NCBI GenBank assembly: GCA_942486035.1
Contig: CALNXK010000022.1
Span: 2,902,001 to 2,966,000 of the forward strand
Direction of reading: 5' to 3'
Length of the DNA stretch: 64,000 nucleotides
Origin: Porites lobata
Taxonomy: Eukaryota; Cnidaria; Anthozoa; Scleractinia; Poritidae
In this document: positions 58,901 to 64,000 of the stretch, in pieces
How the letters are laid out: each line of letters opens with the position of its first letter
How positions within the stretch are numbered: the first letter of the stretch is position 1
Notes under the pieces: generated by a model
The model's input: the letters and a program-made list of their open reading frames with translations, nothing else
What the model was told of the DNA's origin: nothing
Database searches by the model: none
Made by a program: the position numbers and the translations under genes

Positions 58901-61581
58901 CCTATCCAGAAGATCATACGCTAGCTAGGCGCCGTTGGCATACTTTATTGCCATGTTTGTCAGTAGAACTTAGGTGACCAACAAACGATCTAAGGGAAAC
59001 CACTTCGTCAAAAACCAGTTTTATCCCGGAGGGGAGGAAACCTCCATATATGTATGGCCTATACGGGGATGTGCCGCTGTACAGGGTATGGTTTTTGTCC
59101 TCTCCGTCCTAAAAAGGGCATTTAATTTCGTGTGGATCTCTCCTATTATAAACACTTTCAAGTATACAAAATAAATGACTGTAACGTGAAATTGCTCTTT
59201 TGCGCAACCTCTTCCCCAGGGCTTTTCCCTTAAAAAATGGGGACGAGGTTGTCTTTTGCGATTGCCAATAAAGGGCTTGGAAACAAGACAGTGTGCATTT
59301 TGTTCTTCGTCCTAAACGGGGTAATAATGTTGAGGGTGTTTTCCTAATCAGGGTTCAATTTAATTAAAGTTTTACAAGTGTAATTTACAATTGTAGCCAT
59401 TGTTTTAGGGTCAGAAAACAATAGCCACACTTGTAATTACACTTGTAAAACTTTTATTAAATTGACCCCAGGGTATGCATTGTAGGATTTTTCTGTCCTA
59501 AGTAGGGTCAAGGTTTCAAACCCTCAGCGGCTCGTCTACACCCAAATACTGGTCGAGTACCCATAATCGATATGTTTTACCACAGCCAGCTCCACCCCCC
59601 CCCCCCCAACGGAATATTTATAGAGATAACGTACCACACGTGAACTCTTCTGGTTTAATAGTGTCAAGTTTTACTCCTCTCAAATGAGGTGGGAATGCGC
59701 ATGTTCCCGTGACTGCTGCTGACCACAGAGTAGGATTAAAACCGCAGTCGCATTCCAGTGGATTGTTATCTAGTAAACTGGAAAATAAAAAAGTTAAAGA
59801 AGAAAGTTAACACTGAAATAAACAATGGCTGTAAAAAATGTATATATATATATAATGCTGTTATAGATTAATTCTGAGCAACTGAAGCAAGAAAATTACA
59901 TTGCAGGAAACAAGAGCAGACAAAAATCATTTTCAGTGCATTTTCATTCTAACTTACACTTTTGAGAGTTTTGCCAATATGTTTTGTAACTGAAGGCCGC
60001 CCGGTGTAACGATCTTATTATCGCGGAGATCCCTGAATGAGAACACACAAAATGAACATCAACTGGATAAATAACTGGACAAACTCATTTTTAAACTTTC
60101 TACTTGAGGTTTTGCGTATGGTTGCAAAATAGGAAATAAGGAAACGATAAGTTTGTACTTAGAAAGTAAAGGGGCAGTGTTTTACTTACAACACTTGTAG
60201 ACGTGAAAGATGACTGAAAGCGATCGCAGGTAGCTTAGTTATATTATTATTGCGGAGAATTCTGCAAAGTAATTAGTGACAAAACAAATTCAGTACTTGT
60301 AAACATCTTCGGAAGGATGTAAGTCTCTATTTGTTATTTATAAATCAACCTATTTCATACTAAGTCATTTCAATTTCGAAGTATTCGTTTTTATCTTTGA
60401 TGACTCGTTTAAATCCGCACGGGCGAAATTCATCTTAATTTGTGGCCAGTCAAGACCGTATGTATATATGCTTTTCAGAATTTCATAAATAACTGTTGAT
60501 TTTTCTTGAATTGTGATGTTTGGTTCAGTTTGGAATTGAAGGCGTTAAGAAATTAGTATAGTACATCAATACTGCTTAACACATTATCAAGAAACCGACA
60601 TATGAATAAAAGCTACTCACTGTCACTTTTCCCGAACGTAAAGAATTGAAGAGGTGTAAAACTGTAGGGTTCATTCGGAAAGAAATTTAGGAAAACGAAA
60701 TTAGAACAGCAATGTTTTTACTAGGGAAAGATTCCTGTTGGCTGCTCGTAATCATGAAAGATAGATGTTTGAACGCTCAGAAACATCATAGTTAATTGAG
60801 TGGAATGGTTATGAAACCCGTCAGACTCCTTTGTTATATATATGTTTTTGTGGACCTGAAAGTGTACAACGTTCAAAAGAATTCCTATCATTTTGATTGT
60901 ATTGACCAATAAAAACGTTGCATTAATTTATTCCGTAACAATTTGCCAACAGAAAACAAAGGATTGTGCACTTTCACGGTACTTCCAACATAAACTGCAG
61001 CACTGTTGTTCTTATCATTGACGTTTGCCGCTTTTCATAACCAGTCTCCTCTAATAACTATGGAAACATGTACCATTCAGACAACTGTTACATTGATGGC
61101 CAAAAAAACATATGCCCACTCACAAGCTAAGAGTTTACTTTTTAGACACTTACTAAAAAAGAATTGGGACAATTACTTACAAATGTTCCGTTTTTTGGGG
61201 AAGTTGTGGTGCTATTGTGTCCAGCTCGTCGCCCACGGATGTGCACGTCACAAGTAAGAAGATCTCATCTAAAGAGCATGTGCAGTTCCCCGCATCTGAA
61301 CACAAGAATGAATTGGCACCACTTTCAGAAGGAGTACTTGATTTCGAATAGTCTTGCTCGCCAGAGGCGGTAGATGGCCCTGAAGATTCTTGCTCGCCAA
61401 AGGAATTCGAAGTAGTTCGTGGGTTTGAAAAGTCTTGCTCGCCAAAGAAAATAGTTGGTCCCGAATAGTCTTGCTCCTCTTTCGGTTGAGAAGTCGGCGG
61501 AGGGGTAAAATTTTCACCGTTCAGTCTTGCAGTTGTGAAATTGACCAAGCTCAATAACAAAAAAAGAGTACCGCGAAACAT
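26359..61581 (-). CDS. Polycystin-1-like receptor-channel with LRR, fibrinogen, trefoil, FN3, EGF, REJ, GPS and PLAT
   Basis: I joined 33 coding exons at GT/AG sites. All phases agree and the sum is 11,565 nt (about 3,854 aa). Exons: 61581-61181, 60261-60190, 60032-59958, 59777-59635, 58596-57973, 56306-56160, 54989-54708, 54449-54162, 50593-50300, 49842-49549, 49426-49133, 49009-48716, 48299-48006, 47823-47530, 47435-47142, 46238-45933, 45281-45144, 44532-44215, 43606-43322, 42655-42530, 41724-41278, 40252-39958, 38841-38238, 37903-37697, 36528-36403, 35872-35576, 34364-34125, 33407-32700, 32489-32253, 31399-30968, 30578-29628, 28930-28765 and 27950-26359. Polycystin-1 proteins are 11-TM, auto-cleaved membrane receptors that partner TRPP channels. 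The start chosen is the Met before a signal peptide at 61,581. The REJ-GPS-PLAT-channel half is typical. The ectodomain order is unusual: no PKD repeats were seen. Physiological role and ligand are unknown. Confidence 0.96.
28299..28600 (-). mobile_element. LINE reverse-transcriptase fragment in a polycystin intron
   Basis: AYILNPSLSSGIVPAIWKVS followed by NITPVP is the N-terminal RT motif of CR1-like non-LTR elements. A displaced reading of IPMLSQGLEVFIV and PHQFGNFEGSSTS continues it, as in LSKVLE...QFG. The fragment is short and frame-broken. It lies in the intron before the last polycystin exon. Confidence 0.75.
29390..29535. mobile_element. Decayed relative of the TACCGTAAATCCTC MITE
   Basis: TTTCTCTATTAAATCCCCCC at the left and GGCTTAATAGAGGCCTGGG at the right are weak inverted copies of the termini seen at 5,582 and 12,618. 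Confidence 0.4.
29628..30578 (-). CDS. Polycystin exon 31: TM2-TM6
   Basis: A 951-nt phase 0-0 exon with five hydrophobic segments: LSCCLSLLLTTMLASAMFY, LIIAVESLLVVIPVNLLIVG, FAWILCFLSSVTSATFVIF, IVLSTFLDIFVSEPVKIVVV and LGYLIYLWIVMMICYGG. The loop before the last segment is acidic then basic. The set matches TM2-6 of polycystin-1. Confidence 0.95.
30968..31399 (-). CDS. Polycystin exon 30: PLAT domain
   Basis: A 432-nt phase 0-0 exon (about residues 2809-2952). YRYDIQLSTGIWYDSGTTAN, VFLIINGE, VKGVRVWHDNSG, SSPSWYLNTVKVLD and FICYTWLAVEKGDG follow the polycystin PLAT/LH2 pattern. The domain is cytoplasmic, between TM1 and TM2, and in polycystin-1 binds phosphoinositides and arrestin (family knowledge). 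Confidence 0.95.
32253..33407 (-). CDS. Polycystin exons 28-29: GAIN/GPS cleavage module and TM1
   Basis: Exon 28 (33407-32700) ends in CLYWSTELSKWTTDGCR and exon 29 (32489-32253) continues HCLCKHLTAFAGQ. Together they make a standard GPS with W, four cysteines and the HLT tripeptide at about residues 2745-2747. Auto-proteolysis between L and T is therefore expected. A RSKR tetrabasic site lies about 60 residues before it. TM1 follows (VSVIIAVSCVFGLYLVLFIW). Cleavage would leave the entire adhesive ectodomain as a non-covalently held fragment. Confidence 0.95.
32603..32662 (-). mobile_element. tRNA-derived SINE fragment beside a splice donor
   Basis: On the minus strand it reads GGTGACGCAGTGGTGCGGAC and CTCCCACCAACGTGGCTTGG, a tRNA-like head also present near 36,240-36,330. 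It begins about 40 bp after the donor of polycystin exon 28. Confidence 0.5.
34125..37903 (-). CDS. Polycystin exons 24-27: linker before the GAIN domain
   Basis: Four phase-0 exons (37903-37697, 36528-36403, 35872-35576, 34364-34125). They are largely helical and charged: DDSELNKLIQSGDVSRAFQL, VETVERIKQTSDVIADATAV, then a very basic KLKRRRRGSFEESM and LSRKRYIRD, then a Ser-rich stretch. This corresponds to the helical GAIN subdomain A of polycystin-1-like proteins. The basic clusters could be proprotein-processing sites (inference). Confidence 0.85.
35211..35314 (+). mobile_element. tRNA-derived SINE-like sequence with (CCCCAC)n tail
   Basis: Perfect A box TAGCTCAGTTGG and B box GGATTCGAATCC are 38 bp apart, followed by a (CCCCAC)n run (35,287-35,314) and an A6 run. 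The anticodon arm does not pair well, so I read it as a retroposed tRNA-like unit and not a tRNA gene. Confidence 0.6.
36240..36330 (-). mobile_element. tRNA-derived SINE fragment
   Basis: The minus strand reads GGCGAGGGCACTCGCCTCCC and ACCAATGTGGCCTGGG, with an A-box-like start at GTGGCGCATACAGTGG. The TΨC half is replaced by two copies of GGGC(T/G)GCCCTCGG. It lies in the intron after polycystin exon 25. Confidence 0.5.
38238..41724 (-). CDS. Polycystin exons 21-23: REJ-type region
   Basis: Exons 41724-41278, 40252-39958 and 38841-38238 encode about 450 residues with the features of the receptor-for-egg-jelly region of polycystin-1: repeated beta-sandwich-like segments, GSYMVILTVSM, a PGDPPEVLIRCYDNC junction formed exactly by splicing phase 2 to phase 2, and RWSLFELRSNKL followed by LKPNTKYKFVLTA. 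REJ regions lie just N-terminal of the GAIN domain. The region is named from the sea urchin sperm receptor. I judge family identity from pattern and position. Confidence 0.88.
39337..39560 (+). repeat. Interrupted AGAACCA-type minisatellite
   Basis: A purine-rich, T-poor plus strand with many AGAACC(A/G) and AAGAACCA copies. It explains ORFs on both strands, which I reject as genes. It lies in the intron between polycystin exons 22 and 23. Confidence 0.6.
40637..40736. mobile_element. 100-bp MITE (GGGGTCAATTTAA family), copy 1
   Basis: The ends GGGGTCAATTTAA and TTAAATTGACCCC are inverted. The inner arms ACAAGTGTAG and CTACACTTGT also pair. A second copy is at 59,351-59,470. Confidence 0.8.
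40779..40990. mobile_element. 210-bp foldback element with 55-bp arms
   Basis: The arm 40,779-40,833 (CCTGAGAAAACAGC...GTCCCCGCGAAATGA) is the near-reverse complement of 40,936-40,990. The centre contains a short palindrome around CCAGATTTGGG. It directly precedes a tRNA-Ser-like sequence at 41,030. Confidence 0.8.
41030..41101 (-). mobile_element. tRNA-Ser-like pseudogene or SINE head
   Basis: The minus strand reads GGCAGCTTGGCCGAGTGATC (A box), CTTGAAATCC (a tRNA-Ser-type anticodon loop with TGA) and GGGTTTGATCCC (B box). The acceptor strands do not pair and the variable arm is short. It is probably retroposed. Confidence 0.5.
41869..42172 (+). mobile_element. Full-length tRNA-derived SINE
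   Basis: The head has GTGTTACCGAGCTGTTAACA (A-box region) and GGGGTTCAAGCCTC (B box). The body has TTTCCTTAGACAAGGAACTT and CCAGGTGTATAAATGGGTAC, and the element ends in CCTTTACCTACCTTACC. The body resembles the conserved core seen in several cnidarian and deuterostome SINEs, possibly the Nin-DC type. The name is from memory and unverified. Confidence 0.65.
42530..42655 (-). CDS. Polycystin exon 20: EGF-like domain
   Basis: A 126-nt phase 1-1 exon: NPCLFTAVPCLNGGSCVIQV, then RCACLEQFTGPYC. Six cysteines in EGF order. Confidence 0.9.
43322..44532 (-). CDS. Polycystin exons 18-19: two FN3 domains
   Basis: Exon 18 (44532-44215, 318 nt) reads TSVNVSWSDYPQEDDLLGPE and TASVSAVNVGGEGP. Exon 19 (43606-43322, 285 nt) reads IIIEWDPVPKGSENGIIQGY and YVIQVAAYTSMGVGRYS. 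Both are phase 1-1 and clearly different from the amplified cassettes. Confidence 0.93.
44786..44880 (+). repeat. (TAG/TGG)n trinucleotide microsatellite
   Basis: About 30 trinucleotides of TAG, TGG and TAA in an intron next to polycystin exon 18. A related AGTAGTAGTGG patch lies at 44,998-45,075. Confidence 0.85.
45144..45281 (-). CDS. Polycystin exon 17: EGF-like domain
   Basis: A 138-nt phase 1-1 exon: EHPCDNYECYNGGTCKRSG, then FCVCPSGFTGIMCEQ. It has six cysteines in EGF spacing and no obvious calcium-binding consensus. Confidence 0.92.
45933..50593 (-). CDS. Polycystin exons 9-16: tandem array of eight FN3 cassettes
   Basis: Exons at 50593-50300, 49842-49549, 49426-49133, 49009-48716, 48299-48006, 47823-47530 and 47435-47142 are each exactly 294 nt. 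The eighth (46238-45933) is 306 nt because of an added EERT-like stretch before DDAG. All are phase 1-1, open with AP(S/T)xAPD and share ITAHNSSSTSLIVTW, NGEPLGYKVTY, NTTELTNLSAFTMYVIN and VSSGGVGP. N-glycosylation sites (NTT, NIS, NVS) are dense. The copies differ mainly in the middle strand (GLERN, GLESV). This is a recent tandem expansion. Copy number may vary between alleles. One exon (start 49426) has a weaker TATAAG acceptor. Confidence 0.95.
48434..48580 (-). pseudogene. Decayed FN3 exon inside the array
   Basis: On the minus strand the region still reads VTVKYKNITELTNLSAFTMY. An extra base then breaks the frame before TVSALSSGSVGPW, and it ends at a GTGCAG donor. The first half of the exon is missing. 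It lies between the fourth and fifth intact cassettes and is not needed to keep phase. It is a ninth copy that was truncated and frameshifted. Confidence 0.85.
50745..50870. mobile_element. 126-bp MITE (GTAGCCTGYGTAGCAAGC termini)
   Basis: The left end GTTAGCCTGCGTAGCAAGCC and the right end GCTTGCTACACAGGCTAC are inverted copies. It lies in the intron that hosts the GPCR gene. Confidence 0.75.
52633..53541 (+). CDS. Class A (rhodopsin-like) G protein-coupled receptor, single exon
   Basis: An intact 302-codon ORF with seven hydrophobic segments at about residues 36-60, 70-92, 106-127, 146-166, 176-199, 222-249 and 255-278. Family landmarks: N51 in TM1 (GTISN), D80 in TM2 (SLSSFD), DRF at 128-130 for DRY, W156 in TM4, CWAP at 238-241 for CWxP, and NPFIF at 271-275 for NPxxY. 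Neither the usual Cys at the top of TM3 nor one in the very short second extracellular loop is present, so the conserved disulphide is missing. It lies antisense within the 3.6-kb intron between polycystin exons 8 and 9. Ligand unknown. It probably belongs to a cnidarian-expanded orphan group (inference). Start is the first ATG; M24 is an alternative. Confidence 0.93.
   Translation: MDQHKARERHTSLKNQSSEEHLFMSNKMTSEEVLSLMILNSGISVTGTISNFLVILAVLSDRQLRQTGTAVLMVSLSSFDLMLCVVYQPMKIYTINHVPSAMFNTVRRILGYILILGSLNSTFAISMDRFVSICFPYRYVEWTTGKLTFTMIFLTWFFAAAIAFLNGITEMPSPNYYLLVYITLLIVLIISFHVGMCWVARREAKQIARLYPRECQEFSIWSKSTVAVAMVIVSKLVCWAPIIILLLFFPSYSPFAFQMTLAFASLNSAINPFIFCWRLEEFRKALCLRTRVLRRKAVITPN
54162..54449 (-). 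CDS. Polycystin exon 8: divergent FN3 domain
   Basis: A 288-nt phase 1-1 exon. The beta-strand pattern is VRVDWHPVPALFTLGYRVLV, then YIAGLQSNTTYVIKVYPVHG. It is clearly less similar to the other FN3 exons than they are to one another, so it predates their amplification. Confidence 0.85.
54708..54989 (-). CDS. Polycystin exon 7: WSC/apple-like Cys domain
   Basis: A 282-nt phase 1-1 exon (about residues 488-581). VYFERIGCYSFERG and the later C...GECLGD...DKCSGGRGG...DVYRF resemble a WSC-like module, also present after the LRRs in human polycystin-1. The cysteine set is incomplete compared with a standard WSC domain, so the assignment is tentative. Membership of the gene is supported by phase. 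Confidence 0.7.
55569..55588. repeat. Perfect 20-bp palindrome
   Basis: GGTGCCCGAGCTCGGGCACC is its own reverse complement. It lies in the intron between polycystin exons 6 and 7, in sequence that otherwise looks repeat-derived. Confidence 0.8.
55972..56030. repeat. Perfect 25-bp inverted repeat with a 9-nt loop
   Basis: The arm starting GTAGAAAGAGAAGGTTTTCT (55,972-55,996) is exactly complementary to 56,006-56,030. If transcribed it would form an uninterrupted stem. It could be a short foldback insertion, a templated mutation, or a small-RNA precursor. The sequence cannot decide. Confidence 0.85.
56160..56306 (-). CDS. Polycystin exon 6: trefoil (P-type) domain
   Basis: A 147-nt phase 1-1 exon (about residues 439-487) with six cysteines in trefoil spacing: HNCPW, then IECGWPGITKEEC, LARKCCYD and QCF. 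Trefoil domains are compact, protease-resistant modules of mucus-associated proteins and some glycosidases. Being a symmetric exon it could be skipped without breaking the frame. Confidence 0.85.
57973..58596 (-). CDS. Polycystin exon 5: fibrinogen-related domain
   Basis: A single 624-nt exon (about residues 231-438) encodes a complete fibrinogen C-terminal-type domain. Seen in order: SSCAEHFFRGRRKDGLYTI, VWCDMRGSNGGWLVFQKR, FGQYGHDFWLGN, the calcium-site-like FSTWDRDNDK, and NNGAWWYGTTC. It ends in the usual MKIKP. Such domains in ficolins and tachylectins bind acetylated sugars or other glycans. A fibrinogen domain is not part of vertebrate polycystin-1. Both junctions are in phase with neighbours, so inclusion in this gene is supported by splicing logic. 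An independent start is unlikely because the exon opens at an AG acceptor without an ATG. Confidence 0.92.
59351..59470. mobile_element. 120-bp MITE (GGGGTCAATTTAA family), copy 2
   Basis: Same termini and inner ACAAGTGTAATT / AATTACACTTGT arms as the copy at 40,637. It lies in the intron between polycystin exons 4 and 5, in a longer repeat-rich stretch (58,970-59,530). Confidence 0.8.
59635..61581 (-). CDS. Polycystin exons 1-4: signal peptide, LRRNT, two LRRs, LRRCT
   Basis: Exon 1 begins MFRGTLFLLLSLVNFTTA, a good signal peptide. It then carries four loose GEQ(D/E) repeats rich in Ser/Pro/Thr (about residues 36-82). The LRRNT cysteines are at CSDAGNCTC...VTC. Exons 2 and 3 (72 and 75 nt) each encode one repeat, LRNNNITKLPAIAFSHLSRL and DLRDNKIVTPGGLQLQNILA. 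Exon 4 gives the LRRCT (NPLECDC...TC...FTC). An LRRNT-2xLRR-LRRCT start is what human polycystin-1 has. The module is extracellular, about residues 85-230, and probably binds proteins or matrix. One LRR per exon in phase 2 is the common metazoan arrangement. Confidence 0.92.
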
Positions 61582-63060
61582 GTCAAAACTGTTTAAGCGG
61601 ATGCCTTTCGAGCTTCTAGTCAAATCCTTCGAGCTTTTAGTCAAATTTACCACATTTTCAATTGCATGTCCAAACCGCTTGTCAAGTCGGTTTATATTGA
61701 AGTTACAACGCCCTAATGGTGCATTCAAATGATTGGGGCATTCCTCATAACACTTCAATTCAAGAACCCTAGGCATTGTTTCTTTTTTAACGACTGATTC
61801 AAGTAAGTTCAGAATAAACGCCTTTATTTGACATAATTCAGTATGCGTTTACTCCCATCGCGAACAACCGCACGAGAAAATTCAAGCCAGAAATTTAAAA
61901 ATTGATATCAGTTTTTCTCACAAGTCAAGGCACTAATTTCTTGGTTATTGTTCTGGGCGAGTAAAAAAAATTATGATTCAGGAATTTTACCAGCAGGGGC
62001 GTTTTTTTCCAAGCATTGTCAATGTTTTTTACAATCTTTCGCCGGCTTTTTTTTGTTGTTGTTAAATCGCAATTTTTTCTCTTTTCTCCACGCAAATTTG
62101 CCGGCCAATACATGCATCAAGCAGAGTGTGACGGGAAAAGTAATAATGCTTTATTTCATGACCCCATGGGCATGGAAAACAGAAAGAACTAAGAAACGGT
62201 ATAATGAGATGGGGCCACGCAGAATTCCGCTGTAGTATACCATAATTTTACTTCGTTCTTGCATCGTAATTTTCAGCAAGATAGTTTTCCCCGCCAAACA
62301 TAAACAAATCCAACTTTTGTTTTTGTTTTGCATTCTGGTCAAAAGCCTTTTTTTCTTCGCTCATTTCTGCCACTTTTTCGAAAAATCTAGCCAAGGTTTC
62401 ATTGAAAATACGCTATGGGTCAATAAGGTCTTGGTCATTCGTTCAATTACTTATTATTTAATATGTGAGAATTTTTGAATGATTTTTCGAATGTTTCAAA
62501 TTAATGAATAAAAATTTGTTGGGGGCGGGCGTTTAAAATTGCGGAAAATTGGAAATTATGGATCTGGGGGTTGTTGAAAACTTTGAAAATACCAGTGAGA
62601 TGGTCCACCCCCACAACAAGGTGCCCCTGAGCTCATTAGAGCACTAACTGGTTTGCTGTGTTTACCTATTCCATCCCAGTTTCTTTCCCCGGGGGAAACT
62701 CCTGGGAACAATTGGCGGGGGTGTGCCGCCCGGTTCTCCTAATCCTGACCCTATTTTACACCAAAAAATATAATTTTTTATCTGTTTCCAGACCAGACCT
62801 CGAAAATCCATACCCGATTTTAAGAAATTAGATTAAAACAGGAACAAGAAAGATTTCTTATAAAATCCATTTCGAATTCGCATATAAATTCTCTTTCTTT
62901 CTACCTCATTTGGAATTGAAACGATGAATACGTTCATACAATCTCGTAGTTCCCTTGAAACCCATACCCAATTTCAGACCAAAATGGGCAAAGTTCATAC
63001 CCGTTTTCATACCAAGACGGCGCAAAAACCCTACCTTTTAGGGCGGCACATACATATATG
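61582..63060. other. 5' flank of the polycystin gene
   Basis: It should contain the 5' UTR and promoter. The frame is open upstream of the chosen Met (to 61,776), but that sequence lacks a signal peptide, so I start at 61,581. From about 62,690 to 63,060 the sequence looks repeat-derived. No further gene is seen. Confidence 0.4.
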
Positions 63061-63064
63061 GTTT

Positions 63065-63512
63065 ATGCAGCTATTTCGAAGAAAGGTTGTCGGAAAAAGG
63101 GCACGTGACAATCCCTAAAGGTATTGTGTGTTTTCACATGACGTCATGGTGGCCATATTTATGTCCCCAAACAATGAAACGGCGGCCATGTTTGTGTCCC
63201 AAACCAGTCCTGTGGGAGTTGAACTCTTTTTTTATGTAAACGCTTTCTTTTGTTCCAATAAATTTGCATAGATGCTGGCCACGTGAGTGAAACACAGAAT
63301 TGTGGTTGGTTTTGAGTTCACTGTTCTCCAAAGAAATTTTCAATAATGGCACTAGAAGCCACGGACTTATGTTTGCGATTGCTAGAGGAAAGCAACAAAA
63401 GTAAGTTCTACAGCTACAGGAACAGGAACAGTGTATTGATCATATCCCATATCACCTTTCAGGATTGTCGCGTGCACATTTTTCCGACAACCTTCATCGA
63501 AATAGCTGTATA
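63065..63512. mobile_element. Element bounded by 57-bp inverted arms
   Basis: GCAGCTATTTCGAAGAAAGG...GGCACGTGACAATCC near 63,068-63,115 is inverted at 63,458-63,506 (GGATTGTCGCGTGCAC...CGAAATAGCTG). The 340 bp between contain a TGACGTCATGGTGGCCAT motif and the possible exon below. Confidence 0.65.
63346..63400 (+). CDS. Possible first exon of a plus-strand gene
   Basis: An ATG opens MALEATDLCLRLLEESNK and runs to a strong GTAAGT donor at 63,401. It is short and lies between inverted-repeat arms, so it may belong to a transposon. No downstream exon could be identified before the window ends. Confidence 0.3.
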
Positions 63513-64000
63513 ATGGAGTACCCCGGGTTTATCTCCTTCTCAAATCAACTCCATTTCCCTAAAAAAACAACCCGACTCCCCTTTAAATGGTACGGTTAAA
63601 TAATAAAAAACGATCGCAGAGGAAAATACCAGGAGGAAACTATATAGACTACATCAGACCAAATCGCTATAAGTGCGAGTTGGCAATCTCACCACTGGCT
63701 GACGTTTAACTTTAATGCATCATTTTCTTGCAATTTCGTATCGATGTCCAACACCTCAGTGATACCTTTTAATTCTAGGCTATTTTCCAATTGCACGGAA
63801 AAATAAAGTCCCCCGATCCGGATGTCGTCAAGTTGCACCCATGAAATTTCAAACTACCGGTGACAATTCGCGAAGGTGATGACATCACTTTGTCGGTAAG
63901 TATTTCTGGTAACATCAGTGTGCATGTACTAAAACCACTCTGTGCTAAAATAAGGAAGACAAGGAAATTCCTTCGTTTAATTCTCTACCAAGGGACAGAT
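63513..64000. other. Right end of window, nothing recognised
   Basis: Mixed sequence without a supported exon or repeat structure that I can see. Confidence 0.35.

Noticed and set aside
61582..61776. Longer N-terminus for the polycystin gene
   Set aside because: The frame is open but would bury the signal peptide at residue 66. Its upstream start is not convincing.

Overview
The window is nuclear DNA of an animal, most likely an anthozoan cnidarian such as a stony coral. I infer this from intron-rich genes with canonical GT/AG junctions, a very large polycystin-1-type gene, a class A receptor gene nested in one of its introns, an intron-bearing KDZ-type transposase, and a dense load of short inverted-repeat elements and tRNA-derived SINEs of the kinds familiar from coral genomes. 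No species can be named from the sequence alone.

Layout. Bases 1-3,100 hold a foldback repeat and a broken minus-strand gene with a zinc-finger-like and a Cys-rich segment. Bases 3,600-5,180 are a satellite of about 13 units of 120 bp. Bases 6,122-15,287 hold a minus-strand KDZ-family transposase whose roughly 16 exons can still be followed, but whose frame is broken at several places. Bases 16,345-17,879 hold the last four exons of an unidentified acidic minus-strand protein. Bases 18,246-20,655 are a 2.4-kb minisatellite built on a 10-bp unit. Bases 20,850-26,000 are a cluster of mobile-element remains: a TTAGGG run, tRNA-like sequence, LINE reverse transcriptase, hairpin elements, two terminal-inverted-repeat elements of 1.1-1.3 kb, and a decayed RecQ-like helicase exon.

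The main content is one minus-strand gene, 61,581 down to 26,359. I could join 33 coding exons at GT/AG sites with consistent phase (11,565 nt, about 3,854 residues). From the N-terminus the product has a signal peptide, LRRNT, two LRRs, LRRCT, a fibrinogen-related domain, a trefoil domain, a WSC/apple-like Cys domain, nine FN3 domains, EGF, two FN3, EGF, a REJ region, GAIN/GPS, TM1, PLAT, TM2-6, the polycystin (TOP) domain, the TM7-11 channel module and a C-terminal coiled coil. The C-terminal half is classical polycystin-1. The ectodomain keeps the PKD1-like LRR start but replaces the PKD-repeat array with fibrinogen, trefoil and FN3 modules, and I regard it as the most interesting feature here. 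Eight of the FN3 exons are near-identical symmetric phase 1-1 cassettes, seven of exactly 294 nt, and a decayed ninth lies between them. A single-exon rhodopsin-class GPCR (52,633-53,541, plus strand) sits antisense inside a 3.6-kb intron of this gene.

The last 2.4 kb (61,582-64,000) holds the 5' flank of the polycystin gene, an inverted-repeat element, and a possible first exon of a plus-strand gene.
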